Notes: a model not told the origin generated them from the sequence alone. DNA of 64,000 nt from Bacillus sp. Marseille-P3661 (GCF_900240995.1 NZ_LT965954.1:248001-312000); one strand, 5' to 3'; shown: positions 20,903 to 29,937, numbered from the stretch's first letter. Numbers and translations: made by a program.

Positions 20903-21181
20903 TTAAATACCTATTTTATAATCATATTCCTTTGCTTTATCTGGTTTTGAATTTTCAAATTCAGTTTTTAGGAAAGGCTTATACGAAGGTTCAACCTTTC
21001 TTACAAAAGGCATTGCTTGAAGGCGGCTAATTGCACCTTCTACACGTTCCATATCCATATATATAACCGCATATTTCAACTTTTTGGATACATAATGAAT
21101 ATTCCCAAAGCGCTTGATCTGTTTAACTTGCTTTAATGAGTGTAGCCAAACAATTATTCCTTGACGATTACTAGAAATCAT
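20903..21181 (-). CDS. ylbG: DUF2129-family protein YlbG
   Basis: Small conserved cytoplasmic protein of unknown function, 92 residues from the ATG of [18 protein letters not shown], preceded by GGGAGATAAAAAT. The longer upstream frame is not used. [20 protein letters not shown] and [13 protein letters not shown] are family signatures. It follows ylbF, as in B. subtilis. Confidence 0.92.
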   Translation of the reverse strand: MISSNRQGIIVWLHSLKQVKQIKRFGNIHYVSKKLKYAVIYMDMERVEGAISRLQAMPFVRKVEPSYKPFLKTEFENSKPDKAKEYDYKIGI

Positions 21182-21310
21182 ATTTTTATCTCCCTTTACA
21201 CCTTCATGTAGTGAATAAGTAACATTCACTAGTGCTGTACAAGAAGTATGTTTACAAAACAATTACATCCTACTTGTCAGAATAGCATGAAGTTTCAAAT
21301 GAAGCAAGTA

Positions 21311-21760
21311 TTAACTGCAACCACAGCTGCCACCGCTACCGCAACCACCACTACTACAGCCACCACCCAATGTGTCAAAGAAAGGATCACCGGTTGGAAC
21401 CTTTATATAATCAGATACAGACTTACCTATTAGTACACTGATTTCATCTAATAAAGACTGAACTTTTGTTTCGGATTGTTTAAAAGCAGCAACATGGCTG
21501 TTCAAATCCATTTCTCTTTTTAATGTGCGCGTTTCAGTTATCACTTGAAGGTAATCAGGATGATATCTTCCAAACCGGTGTACTTCATCATATTTCTCTT
21601 TCTGTTTAACAAACTTTTTAATCAAATTTATAGCAGTTTCGTCTTGACGCAATTTATATAAACATTGAAAGTATTCTTCAACGACTTCAGAACTTAAAAT
21701 CATCTTCGAAAGTTGATCAGCATTATCTAATATATCAACTCTTTCTTTTGTTGCTAGCAT
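21311..21760 (-). CDS. ylbF: YlbF, subunit of the RNase Y-associated Y-complex
   Basis: With YmcA and YaaT it forms the complex that steers RNase Y to particular mRNAs and promotes competence, biofilm and sporulation in B. subtilis; that complex carries iron-sulfur clusters. The start is the ATG of MLATKERVDILDNADQL after TTGGAGGTGTT, giving 149 residues. The helical Com_YlbF domain spans about 5-125. The last 18 residues are almost wholly Gly, Ser and Cys, with four cysteines (GGGCSSGGCG then SCGCS), a plausible cluster-binding tail. Confidence 0.92.
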   Translation of the reverse strand: MLATKERVDILDNADQLSKMILSSEVVEEYFQCLYKLRQDETAINLIKKFVKQKEKYDEVHRFGRYHPDYLQVITETRTLKREMDLNSHVAAFKQSETKVQSLLDEISVLIGKSVSDYIKVPTGDPFFDTLGGGCSSGGCGSGGSCGCS

Positions 21761-21984
21761 TTCATAACACCTCCAACGTAATAATAACATGAATCCACTA
21801 TACATACGAATGTTAGTAATGCACAATATTAACCTCTAATAGAAAAATTGGGCATATCTATTCTTTTATTATGCACCACTTTATTATTATATTATAAGCA
21901 AATCCATACAAATAGAAAGCTAGAAACTTTATCAAATAAGAATAATGTACCCTACCTTACATCCATGATACATTTTATTAAAAT

Positions 21985-22017
21985 AAAAAACTCAGCCGTA
22001 CAACAGACGACTGAGTT
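21985..22017 (-). terminator. Terminator downstream of the 136-residue lipoprotein gene
   Basis: AACTCAGCCGT (21989-21999) pairs with ACGACTGAGTT (22007-22017). On the minus strand the single mismatch becomes a G-U pair and the stem is followed by a T run. Confidence 0.8.
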
Positions 22018-22426
22018 AATTTGGGACGGTAACCTCAAACTCTTTTTCAACCCCATAAGGAGTACCATCATTGTTTACAAGCTCTAGTTTTACTCGGTGT
22101 ACACCTTTTGGTAAACCTTTCATGATAAATGCTGCAGTATATATATCATCGATCTTTTGATTATTTAAATAAAGTTTAATATATCCTGTACCTTGTTTAT
22201 TAGCAACTTTTTCATTTCGTTTAGAAAAAGTAAAATTTGATATAACACATTCAACATATACATTATTGTCTCTCACTTCTTCTCTAACTGTCATTGGATA
22301 TGGATTGCTTTTTGAGAAGACAGGTACACTTATTATAGAATCGTGATGTATTCGTTGATTATCTTCGACTCCGATTTGGTTACATCCCATGACAAAAGTC
22401 ATTAAAAGGATTATATATTTGAGCAT
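22016..22426 (-). CDS. Putative lipoprotein of unknown function
   Basis: A 136-residue product with a very short signal peptide and a lipobox-like FVMGC (Cys15). The rest is probably a small beta-sandwich: RVKLELVNNDGTPYGVEKEFEV near the C terminus resembles an immunoglobulin-like fold. I do not recognise a family. It lies alone between ylbF and ylbE, where B. subtilis has no gene, and has its own terminator. Confidence 0.65.
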   Translation of the reverse strand: MLKYIILLMTFVMGCNQIGVEDNQRIHHDSIISVPVFSKSNPYPMTVREEVRDNNVYVECVISNFTFSKRNEKVANKQGTGYIKLYLNNQKIDDIYTAAFIMKGLPKGVHRVKLELVNNDGTPYGVEKEFEVTVPN

Positions 22427-22534
22427 AGAAAAACCACCTTATTTCGTATTTTATATATATAGTGTTTGCCTATATTTATAAAAATATGAATGGGCTTTTC
22501 CTTTATCTAAAGATAAGAGCAGCAGTTCCGATAC

Positions 22535-22777
22535 TTAGCCATTATTATTCTTTGACATAATCATCATATCCATTAACATACGTGCTAATTGAATTTGATT
22601 CTGCAGACGTTCTAACCTCTGTGGGAGAGTTCTTCCATAAAAAATTTTAGCTGCTTGCTCAATGTCATACATTTTTTCAGGATTTCTGCTTAACAACCGA
22701 TACCAGATTGGCTTTTCTCTAACAAAGTTCAATAACTCGGGTTTAGATCTTAAGTATAATTGAATTTCACGGCGCAA
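22535..22777 (-). CDS. ylbE: YlbE-like protein
   Basis: Small conserved protein, 80 residues, starting at a TTG codon after CGGAGTTGAGT. The segment LRSKPELLNFVREKPIWYRLLSRNP is typical of the YlbE family. It lies 20 bases downstream of ylbD and is cotranscribed with it. Function unknown. Confidence 0.88.
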   Translation of the reverse strand: MRREIQLYLRSKPELLNFVREKPIWYRLLSRNPEKMYDIEQAAKIFYGRTLPQRLERLQNQIQLARMLMDMMIMSKNNNG

Positions 22778-22797
22778 TTTTACTCAACTCCGAAACG

Positions 22798-23199
22798 TTA
22801 ATCTTTTTGAAAAGAGAATGGATGTGGTCTATTATTGCTTTGATTTGAATTTTGTTTGCTACCTTGAAATTCTCTTATTAATTGTTGAACATTAGAAATA
22901 GCTCCACTTACATTGTTAATATGCTTTTGCATTTCATTCATATCTACATTTTTTATCAAAGAGAATATTTGCCCCATTAAATCAGAATCCTTTGTGGTAG
23001 CTTTTTGTTCTTTTTCTTTTTCTATTTCATTATGGCCACTCAAATATTTAGTCCACATGTCATCATCTTCACCGAACATATACCAATCTTCAAAAAAGTC
23101 TTGCCATGTTTTAGTATTGGCGCGAACTTCTTCAACCATTTTTGGATGCCGTTTAACAAATTCCTTAAATTCTTGGACTTTTGGATGTAGTTTACTCAT
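22798..23199 (-). CDS. ylbD: YlbD, spore coat-associated protein
   Basis: 133-residue protein of the YlbD family, reported as a coat protein in B. subtilis. It opens MSKLHPKVQEFKEFVKRHPK and contains WQDFFEDWYMFGEDDDMW near residue 32. A Ser/Asn/Gln-rich tail follows. It precedes ylbE in one operon. Confidence 0.88.
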   Translation of the reverse strand: MSKLHPKVQEFKEFVKRHPKMVEEVRANTKTWQDFFEDWYMFGEDDDMWTKYLSGHNEIEKEKEQKATTKDSDLMGQIFSLIKNVDMNEMQKHINNVSGAISNVQQLIREFQGSKQNSNQSNNRPHPFSFQKD

Positions 23200-23324
23200 T
23201 TTTTCACCCCATAATAAGAATTACTATAATTCCTTACTATAGGTTACTACCTAATACCATTAAAGGTGCGCCTAATTTTAACCGAACAGTGCAAATTACC
23301 TTATATGGACTTGTTTAGGTTTCG

Positions 23325-24380
23325 TTACCATGCCTGAATAAAGTTTTGTGTATAATATTTTTCATAAACGCCTACTCCCAAATGTGTAAAGCTTTCATTC
23401 AATAGTGTTCGACGGTGTCCTTCACTATTTAACCAGCCTTCAACTGCAGAAATCGCATCGACATACCTGGCTGCAATATTTTCCCCAGCCACTTTAAACA
23501 TTACCCCACCTTTTATTAGTCGATCCGATAACCCACCATTCTTGGGAGAGCTATGTGAGAAATATTCTTGTTCAAACATTTCTCGTGAATGACTGTACGC
23601 AACCTCAGCTGTTTTCTCATCCCAGTTTACAAGCGGAAGACCATTTCTCATACGAATAACATTAGTCATATCTAAAATTTGCCGTGATTTCCCTTTTTCT
23701 ATTTGTTCCCATTTATCTAAATCAATTCCCTCTGCATGAAATAATGTTCCCCGATAAACTAATTCATAGGGCCGAATTTTAACCAATGTTTTTTCATCGA
23801 TAAACCTAACACTTGAAACCTTACCTGTAAATTTATCAATAAAAACTTGTGCCCAAATACCATTGAAATTTACAAGTGGTGCTGTGGCAAGATCGTCTTT
23901 TGTAAGTTCAAATCGATAAGAATTATTTTCCACTTCAAAGGCAACTTTCTCCTTAATCTCTGTAAAACTTTTTAGTTCTTCAAGTGTTTGTCCAATTTTA
24001 AAAGGACCGATCTGGTTATCCTCTCCCATTGCAAAAATAGTTACTACTCTATCATTCTCTACTCCAATTTGAAGGTAGTTTTCTAGTTTTTCATTATATA
24101 TCCACCAGTTGTAGTCATATTCAGAAAAGTCGACACGCTGAGGTTGTCCTAAAAAAGCTGTAACATCTTTCGTTTTCTTTCCTATTAGATTGTATAGTGG
24201 CTGTTCTTTAGATTTAAGTATATCTTGTAAATCGTCAACTGCTTGTCCATTCTTTTCTGTTTGTTCGTTTAACTTTTCTGATACAGTATTGCTTTCAGTT
24301 ATTTTGAATAACTGAGAATATATAATGATCAATGATAGTATAGTTATAGCTATAGTGAAGCCCAACAAATTTCGTTTCAA
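23325..24380 (-). CDS. ylbC: YlbC, membrane-anchored CAP-domain protein
   Basis: The start is placed at a TTG (MKRNLLGFTIAITILS) after GGGGGGAATTTGG; a GTG nine codons upstream lacks a ribosome binding site. The result is 351 residues: a signal-anchor (about 5-23), a CAP-associated N-terminal domain (about 65-210) and a CAP/SCP domain (about 220-350; RMRNGLPLVNWDEKTAEVAYSHS in outline, HSSPKNGGLSDR, GWLNSEGHRRTLLNESFTHLGVG). Extracytoplasmic; activity unknown. Matches B. subtilis YlbC in length and place. Downstream genes ylbD and ylbE have the same orientation. Confidence 0.9.
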   Translation of the reverse strand: MKRNLLGFTIAITILSLIIIYSQLFKITESNTVSEKLNEQTEKNGQAVDDLQDILKSKEQPLYNLIGKKTKDVTAFLGQPQRVDFSEYDYNWWIYNEKLENYLQIGVENDRVVTIFAMGEDNQIGPFKIGQTLEELKSFTEIKEKVAFEVENNSYRFELTKDDLATAPLVNFNGIWAQVFIDKFTGKVSSVRFIDEKTLVKIRPYELVYRGTLFHAEGIDLDKWEQIEKGKSRQILDMTNVIRMRNGLPLVNWDEKTAEVAYSHSREMFEQEYFSHSSPKNGGLSDRLIKGGVMFKVAGENIAARYVDAISAVEGWLNSEGHRRTLLNESFTHLGVGVYEKYYTQNFIQAW

Positions 24381-24491
24381 ACCAAATTCCCCCCAACCTT
24401 TATCCACGCACTTTGTACATTATATAAAGCAAAACAAAAAATATTCATGCATTTTATGGGGGGATCCTATTGATTTGTTAAAAACAGAAAA

Positions 24492-24513
24492 AGCACCTCA
24501 TACTAGAGGTGCC
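24492..24513. repeat. Left copy of a 22-bp terminator hairpin flanking the insertion sequence
   Basis: AGCACCTCATACTAGAGGTG plus CC, identical to 26074-26095. On the minus strand this copy still leads into the T-rich tail (24481-24492), so it is the outer half of the original ylbB terminator. Confidence 0.85.
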
Positions 24514-26073
24514 CAGAGTGTAGAGAAAGGGGTATTTTTTCTCTACACTCTTTTTTGTTTAATGAAAATTAACCTAATATAAATATGAGATAGAATAAGA
24601 AAATATCACTCCCAACCACCTAGCCAAGTTTCGCTAGATGGTTGGCAATCTTTTTCATATTCTGGCAAGCTGCTGTAAGTAGCACTTGCTCACTTGCATT
24701 TTTAATTCCTCGTAACCGGCAGTAGCGAAGCCCATGCAGTTCTTTTGAATCTGCAAAGCTTCGCTCTACGGTTTCTTTTCTATATTTATAAAGAATTTTT
24801 CCTCCTGAAGATAATCGGTTAAGTCTCACTTTATGTTCTTCCCAAACATGTCGTGTGACCACTTTTTGCTTATTTTTTGACCGTGTACATTGTTGTAGGA
24901 GAGGGCAATTTGTACATTTTTTAGAGTCGGATTTATATTCACGATATCCTTCCCTTGTTGTGGTACGATAATTTAATTGTTCACCATTGGGACAGACATA
25001 TACATCTGTATCCGCATCATATGTAAATTTCCACTTTTGAAAAAGTCCTCTTGTCGGTTGATATCTTCTGTGGGCAATTACACCAAAGATCTCACGATCA
25101 AATAATCCCTTACATATTGGATTTGTTAAGTATCCAGAATCTAGTGCCACCGCTTCTACGTTAAAATCAAATCGTGAGATTTGACGATCTAATCGCTTGA
25201 GATAAGGAACTGAATCATGGACATTACCGGGAGTTACAAAGGCATCTGTTATAATATTGTATTTAATATCGGTTGTACGGTGGTCTAGATAACAGAACAT
25301 TTCTTGCTTATTATCACGTGACATAAATCCACAATCCGGATCAGTTGTACTCTTCCGGATTTCTTTCGTTTCATTCACCTCCTCTTTTTCCTTTAGAGGC
25401 TTTTTTCCATGTTTTACTCGATCTTCCTCAATGGCTTTATTTAATTCCTCTACATATTCACGTGTCTCCACTTCAACTTCTTCTTTTATGAATTTATGCT
25501 TATTTGCATTTGCCTTTAAATGAGTTGAATCAGTAAACAAGACTCTCCCACCAACCATTTTATGATTAATGGCTTGCATAACACTTTCATCAAAGATCTC
25601 TTGAAAAATGTCAGTATCTTTAAAACGCATTCGACGGTTCCAACTAATAGTGGAGTGGTGTGGCACTGGATCAGTTAATTTAAGACCAAGAAACCAGCGG
25701 TAAGCAATGTTCATTTGTATTTCACGTTCAAGTTGTCTTTCTGAACGGATACCGTAAATATAACCAATAAACATCATCTTAAATAAAATAAGTGGATCCA
25801 ACGAAGGACGTCCATTATCTTCGCAATAGTACGGTCGAACTCTTTCTGGAATAAATGAAAAGTCTATGTACTTATCGATTTTTCTTAATAGATGATCTTC
25901 AGGGACAAGGTCTTCGATAGATACAAATTCAACTTCGTTTTGAGTATTTTTTCTAGTGTTAAACATACTAATCACCATCCTATCTATATTACTTATATTA
26001 TACCAAATTAACGCGGTGAATTGTTAAAGTTAATGTGAAAAAAATAGACTGTCGAGGGTTTCTCGACAGCCTG
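24514..26073 (-). mobile_element. IS1182-family insertion sequence, about 1,560 bp
   Basis: Bounded by two identical 22-base flanks (24492-24513 and 26074-26095). The ends form imperfect terminal inverted repeats: CAGAGTGTAGAGAAA on the left and, read inwards from the right, CAGGCTGTCGAGAAA (12 of 15 match). Both ends are also hairpins: a perfect 14-base stem at 24515-24528/24538-24551 and an 8-base stem at 26049-26056/26062-26069. It encodes one intact transposase. The element sits directly against the stem of the ylbB terminator. The 22-base flanking repeat is either a long target duplication or a result of insertion at a palindrome. Confidence 0.88.
24620..25966 (-). CDS. IS1182-family transposase
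   Basis: DDE transposase, 448 residues from the ATG of [14 protein letters not shown] (AGGATGGTGATTAGT before it). Features: N-terminal DUF772-type region ([20 protein letters not shown] in outline, near residue 48), first Asp in [16 protein letters not shown], second in [12 protein letters not shown], and the C-terminal [20 protein letters not shown] with the glutamate. [11 protein letters not shown] cysteine cluster lies near residue 370. The frame is intact with no frameshift, so the element may be active. Confidence 0.93.
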   Translation of the reverse strand: MFNTRKNTQNEVEFVSIEDLVPEDHLLRKIDKYIDFSFIPERVRPYYCEDNGRPSLDPLILFKMMFIGYIYGIRSERQLEREIQMNIAYRWFLGLKLTDPVPHHSTISWNRRMRFKDTDIFQEIFDESVMQAINHKMVGGRVLFTDSTHLKANANKHKFIKEEVEVETREYVEELNKAIEEDRVKHGKKPLKEKEEVNETKEIRKSTTDPDCGFMSRDNKQEMFCYLDHRTTDIKYNIITDAFVTPGNVHDSVPYLKRLDRQISRFDFNVEAVALDSGYLTNPICKGLFDREIFGVIAHRRYQPTRGLFQKWKFTYDADTDVYVCPNGEQLNYRTTTREGYREYKSDSKKCTNCPLLQQCTRSKNKQKVVTRHVWEEHKVRLNRLSSGGKILYKYRKETVERSFADSKELHGLRYCRLRGIKNASEQVLLTAACQNMKKIANHLAKLG

Positions 26074-26095
26074 AGCACCTCATACTAGAGGTGCC
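26074..26095. repeat. Right copy of the 22-bp terminator hairpin
   Basis: Same 22 bases as 24492-24513, starting ten bases after the ylbB stop. Its T-rich tail has been replaced by the insertion-sequence end, so on its own it is a stem without a T run. Confidence 0.85.
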
Positions 26096-26104
26096 AGTTT
26101 TGTT

Positions 26105-26533
26105 TTACATATGTGCTTCTGGTGGTTCTGAAATTTCGCTTAAAGCATATCCTGCTTGTTCATCTGATAACTTTTCAATCGCTAAGTCACCTAAAGCAAC
26201 AATTCCAATTAATTGACCATTTTCTACAACTGGAAGACGGCGAATTTGCTTTTCGGCCATTATTCTTGCAGCTTCACTAACAGGTGTATCTGGCGTAACT
26301 GTGACTAACTCTTCACTCATTAAATTAGTAACTGAATTTGAACCCGAACGTTTTTCCGCAATCCCTCTAACTACAAGATCTCGGTCAGTGATCATTCCGA
26401 CAAGTTGATTATTTTCAACAATTGGAATGGCACCAACGTTTAAGTCCTTCATTTTCACCGCTACTTCAAAAGCATTATCTAAGGGTGTACAATATTCCAC
26501 ATTATTTGACATTATATCACGTACACTTTTCAA
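26105..26533 (-). CDS. ylbB: CBS-domain protein YlbB
   Basis: Two tandem CBS domains (about 5-58 and 70-125) and nothing else, 142 residues; such proteins usually sense adenine nucleotides. The start is a TTG (MKSVRDIMSNNVEYC) after GGAGGGACAACT. Repeats VGAIPIVENNQLVGMITDRD and IRRLPVVENGQLIGIVALGD define the domains. It directly follows the LysM-CAP gene; its terminator was split by the insertion sequence. Confidence 0.9.
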   Translation of the reverse strand: MKSVRDIMSNNVEYCTPLDNAFEVAVKMKDLNVGAIPIVENNQLVGMITDRDLVVRGIAEKRSGSNSVTNLMSEELVTVTPDTPVSEAARIMAEKQIRRLPVVENGQLIGIVALGDLAIEKLSDEQAGYALSEISEPPEAHM

Positions 26534-26550
26534 AGTTGTCCCTCCATTCA

Positions 26551-27168
26551 TTATTTTTGGATAAACATTTGTGTCCAGTAATGACGGTATGACCCACCTT
26601 TAGCATACCCTACACCTATTTGTGTCATTCTGGAATCTAAAATGTTTTTCCGATGACCAGGACTGTTCATCCACGATCTAACTACTTCTTGAGCAGTGGT
26701 TTGACCTGCTGCTATGTTTTCAGCTGCAGCTCGATATGAAATACCAAAATTCTTCATCATAGTAAATGGCGATCCATAGGTAGGTGAGGTATGACTAAAA
26801 TAATTTTTATCTCTCATATCCGCTGACTTGAACCTAGCTACACGAGATAGTTCCCAATTTGCTGATAGAGCAGGAAGTCCATTTTTTGCTCGCTCTTGGT
26901 TTGTAAGCGAAATAACCGCTTCCTCTATGCTCTTAATATCGTTAATGAGCGGAATGGTAATCTTCTGCCCAGGATATATTAGAGCTGGGTTTTTTATGTG
27001 AGGATTAGCTTGAATTACTTCACTTAATCCAATTTGATACCTAACAGAAATCTTCCACATTGAATCTCCAGAACGGACAGTATATGTTGTCTGTGTTTGC
27101 GCGCTACCACTTGAAGCAAATGCAATAAGTGCAAAAAGGAATAGCGCGCTTATTATTAATTTCTTCAC
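26551..27168 (-). CDS. Secreted LysM and CAP-domain protein
   Basis: 205 residues from a GTG (MKKLIISALFLFALIAF) after GAGGGAGGAAC. Signal peptide (about 1-23), one LysM peptidoglycan-binding domain (TYTVRSGDSMWKISVRYQIG to GQKITIPL, about 27-72) and a CAP/SCP domain (about 85-205; HTSPTYGSPF, SWMNSPGHRKNILDSRMTQ). This is the YkwD/SafA-like arrangement of many Bacillus wall-bound proteins. It is a second CAP protein close to ylbC, and lies just upstream of ylbB on the same strand. Confidence 0.85.
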   Translation of the reverse strand: MKKLIISALFLFALIAFASSGSAQTQTTYTVRSGDSMWKISVRYQIGLSEVIQANPHIKNPALIYPGQKITIPLINDIKSIEEAVISLTNQERAKNGLPALSANWELSRVARFKSADMRDKNYFSHTSPTYGSPFTMMKNFGISYRAAAENIAAGQTTAQEVVRSWMNSPGHRKNILDSRMTQIGVGYAKGGSYRHYWTQMFIQK

Positions 27169-27336
27169 CAAGTGTTCCTCCCTCTTTATTAACAAGTTAC
27201 TTCCTGATTATTTTCACCCAAAATTAAAAAAACATTTATATGTTTTTGACTGACTGAAAAATATCAGTTATTGCATCTTCTACTTTTTCATACTATTATA
27301 GATTTTAGAGTGTTTTGAATTTAGGAGGGATACATA

Positions 27337-27702
27337 ATGAAATTTGAAGGTACGGGTATTGAAGATAAGGTTATTGATATTTCAATATTAAACCATATTA
27401 TGCAAGATGCTGGTTTAGTTAGAGGAGAACAATGGGATTTTGAACGCATTAGCTATGATCGCAAATTTGAGAAATTAGATACAAAAGAAGTTTTTTACTT
27501 GCGCGTTCAAGCATTTGCAGTTGAGGGGAACGTTGATTCAAACCATGCCAAAGTAAAATTATTAACACCATTATTAGGAAAACACTATTATCCGCATGGG
27601 GTTGAATATGGAGAGGGAGAAAATTTTCCTAAAAACGTAGTAGATAGATCAAAAGCCATACTTGATAAAGTAAGCGCACAGATTGCCGAAGCTGCAAAAT
27701 AA
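27337..27702 (+). CDS. YugN-like family protein (ylbA position)
   Basis: Cytoplasmic protein of 121 residues and unknown function. The family segments are MKFEGTGIEDKVIDIS, GEQWDFERISYDRKF and LGKHYYPHGVEYGEGE. Length and position between ylbB and ctaG fit B. subtilis ylbA. A strong AGGAGGGATACATA precedes the ATG. Divergent from the LysM-CAP gene. Confidence 0.8.
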   Translation: MKFEGTGIEDKVIDISILNHIMQDAGLVRGEQWDFERISYDRKFEKLDTKEVFYLRVQAFAVEGNVDSNHAKVKLLTPLLGKHYYPHGVEYGEGENFPKNVVDRSKAILDKVSAQIAEAAK

Positions 27703-27712
27703 ATACAAGCAA

Positions 27713-27744
27713 AAAAGCATGGACCTCAATGTGCCCATGCTTTT
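27713..27744. terminator. Bidirectional terminator
   Basis: AAAAGCATGG (27713-27722) pairs with CCATGCTTTT (27735-27744), between convergent genes. Confidence 0.85.
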
Positions 27745-27750
27745 GTTTAT

Positions 27751-28107
27751 CTAAGATTGATCTCTAAATTTAACCGAATCAACAAAAACGTTTACTGCGT
27801 GCACATCTACCCCCGTCATAATTTCAATTTCATTTTTTATTTTCTTTTGTAAATCAAAACAAACCTCGCTAATGCATGCACCATAATAAACTGATATTTT
27901 TATATCAATAGTAAGTTGGTCTTGAGTGTGATCAATTGTTATTCCTCGTTGATTGCCTTTTTTATTCACAACACGTACAAAATCGTCTTTAATATCAGAT
28001 ACTGTACTGGCAATATCTTCTATTTCGTTAATGACGATTGAAGATATGATAGCAAACACATTCTCTGTAATAGACAATGTACCCTTTTCCATTACCTTTT
28101 TAATCAA
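27751..28107 (-). CDS. Asp23/Gls24 family (DUF322) protein
   Basis: 118 residues with the alkaline-shock-protein fold: GTLSITENVFAIISSIVINE at the start and VYYGACISEVCFDLQKKIKNEIE in the second half. Cytoplasmic. The start is TTG after GGGGGGAACGAAA. Related to B. subtilis YloU/YqhY, and it stands alone. Role not predictable beyond an envelope or lipid-homeostasis link known for some members. Confidence 0.8.
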   Translation of the reverse strand: MIKKVMEKGTLSITENVFAIISSIVINEIEDIASTVSDIKDDFVRVVNKKGNQRGITIDHTQDQLTIDIKISVYYGACISEVCFDLQKKIKNEIEIMTGVDVHAVNVFVDSVKFRDQS

Positions 28108-28223
28108 TTTCGTTCCCCCCTGGAAAATTTCTTAAACATTACATTTTTGTTTAATACTATTCATTCTATAAATTTAATACTATAATATATACTATAGTTC
28201 TTTATTAAGAAAGGAAGTCACTG

Positions 28224-29282
28224 TTGCTAACAAATAAAACAAAACGTTACGTTCTAATTACGATCATTCTGATTGCTGTACTAGCTCTTTGTTTATTAAT
28301 TTTACCGTTATCGATCCCTTTAATAATCGCTTTAATAACAGCATTAATATTAGAACCCTCTGTGAAATTTATACAGATGAAACTGAAGAATAAAAGAAAG
28401 CTTTCAGTATTAATTGTTTTTACCTTATTTCTTTTTTTACTCGTATTAGGTAACTATATACTCGTCACTAAAGTTGTTACAGAAGTTGTGCAGCTTGCTC
28501 AAAATGCACCTACATATATTAATGAAGTTAATAACTTGTGGTTAAAAGCAGAAAAGCAGCTCACAACTGCTGCGGAAGATTTACCAATAGAGGTAGTTAC
28601 CGAAATTAGTGATCAAGTAGAAGGTTTTTTAACTAAAATGAGAACTGGTTTAACAGAAAAAGTGAATATAGACAATATCACAAAATTAATAACAAATATT
28701 CCAAATTACTTAGTTAGTATTATCGTCTATTTAATTGCTTTGTTTTTATTTATGCTCGAATTACCCAATTTAAAAGAACGAATATACGCACATTTTACAC
28801 CTAAAACAGCTGACCGTGTTTCATTTATGACGTCTAGATTATACTATGTTGTGTTTGGTTTTTGTAAAGCACAATTCTTAGTAAGTATAATTATTTTTAT
28901 TGTTTCATTAATTGGATTATTACTAATTGTTCCCGAGGTAGCCTTAATTATGGCCCTTATTATATGGGTTATCGATGTTATTCCCATTATTGGTTCCATT
29001 GTTATTATGTTACCTTGGTCCTTGTTTCAATTATTGACAGGAAATATTGCTGTAGGTACCCAGTTGGCTATACTTGGGGGCATACTTTTGGTAATCAGAA
29101 GAACAGTTGAACCTAAGGTGATGGGAAAACATATTGGCTTATCCCCACTTGCAACGTTAATTGCAATGTACCTTGGCTTAAAGCTATTTGGCATTTTAGG
29201 ATTTATTATAGGTCCTCTAGTTATTATAGCTTTTAACTCTGCTAGAGAAGCTGGGATAATTAAAGTTAATTTTAAAATCTAA
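28224..29282 (+). CDS. AI-2E family (UPF0118) membrane transporter, YtvI-like
   Basis: 352-residue polytopic protein with seven to eight membrane segments: two at the N terminus, one near 62-80, and the rest in the C-terminal half. FLFMLELPNLKERIYAHF and IWVIDVIPIIGSIVIMLPW are family hallmarks. The paired N-terminal segments and the GLSPLATLIAMYLGLK element place it with the sporulation membrane protein YtvI subgroup. Substrate unknown; some family members are Na+/H+ antiporters. The start is TTG after AAAGGAAG. Confidence 0.82.
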   Translation: MLTNKTKRYVLITIILIAVLALCLLILPLSIPLIIALITALILEPSVKFIQMKLKNKRKLSVLIVFTLFLFLLVLGNYILVTKVVTEVVQLAQNAPTYINEVNNLWLKAEKQLTTAAEDLPIEVVTEISDQVEGFLTKMRTGLTEKVNIDNITKLITNIPNYLVSIIVYLIALFLFMLELPNLKERIYAHFTPKTADRVSFMTSRLYYVVFGFCKAQFLVSIIIFIVSLIGLLLIVPEVALIMALIIWVIDVIPIIGSIVIMLPWSLFQLLTGNIAVGTQLAILGGILLVIRRTVEPKVMGKHIGLSPLATLIAMYLGLKLFGILGFIIGPLVIIAFNSAREAGIIKVNFKI

Positions 29283-29304
29283 ACCGAGAGGGAACTCTCG
29301 GTTT
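29281..29304. terminator. Bidirectional terminator
   Basis: AAACCGAGAG (29281-29290) pairs with CTCTCGGTTT (29295-29304), loop GGAA, followed by T on the plus strand. Confidence 0.88.
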
Positions 29305-29826
29305 TTAAATTGCTTTTTTTAATTCCCAAAGTAGAAATCGGTCATCTTTATCAATACAGCACATCCCTAACTTCTCAAGGATACGAATCGAACCAAAATT
29401 CGTATCAACACATTCCGCTGTTATTTTATTTATTCCATCATTTAAAAATGCCCAATCAACTAAGGCTTGAGCTGCTTCAAATCCGAACCCTTTTTCTCGA
29501 TAAGCAGGAATGATATGGTAACCTAATTCAACGGACTCTTCCTCATTTCTATCTTCCTTTAATATAGCTGTTCCTATAATTGCTTTATCTTTATAATCTA
29601 TAATCAGCCATATATCCCACTTAATATGTTTGTTTTCTTTTTCACTATTATTTTCAAGCTTTTCAATATAGAAAGGTAAAAGACCTCGTAATTCAAGCGA
29701 AGGCCACTCATCTGGGATGAATATAGGTGACCGGGCTAATAATTCATCACGATTTAAAACAATTGATTTCGCCATGTCTAAAGGACATGTCATTAAGATT
29801 AATCGTTCTGTAAAAATTTGCGTCAT
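29305..29826 (-). CDS. GNAT acetyltransferase, RimJ/RimL-like
   Basis: Predicted N-acetyltransferase with the acetyl-CoA motif PAYREKGFGFEAAQALVDWA and the SIRILEKLGM ending typical of ribosomal-protein-type acetyltransferases. Four ATG codons stand in a row after GAAGAGGGG; I use the last (MTQIFTERLIL), giving 173 residues. Substrate unknown. No B. subtilis counterpart at this position. Confidence 0.78.
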   Translation of the reverse strand: MTQIFTERLILMTCPLDMAKSIVLNRDELLARSPIFIPDEWPSLELRGLLPFYIEKLENNSEKENKHIKWDIWLIIDYKDKAIIGTAILKEDRNEEESVELGYHIIPAYREKGFGFEAAQALVDWAFLNDGINKITAECVDTNFGSIRILEKLGMCCIDKDDRFLLWELKKAI

Positions 29827-29888
29827 CATCATCATCCCCTCTTCAAAATTTTCTGTAAATTTAAGATAATGCATAGTGAATAAAATTA

Positions 29889-29937
29889 ATAAAACCCCAC
29901 TTAAAAGTTTCAGAATTCAGCAGAAACAAAGTGGGGC
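29889..29937 (-). terminator. Terminator downstream of ctaG
   Basis: CCCCACTT (29895-29902) pairs with AAGTGGGG (29929-29936) with an inner GTTTC/GAAAC stem. On the minus strand TTTTATTAATTTTAT follows. Confidence 0.8.

Noticed and set aside
21248-21433. Threonine-rich 61-codon frame
   Set aside because: It is the complement of the Gly/Cys-rich tail of ylbF.
24492-26095. Prophage or genomic-island attachment sites (22-bp direct repeats)
   Set aside because: The segment between them is a single transposase gene with terminal inverted repeats, so an insertion sequence explains it.
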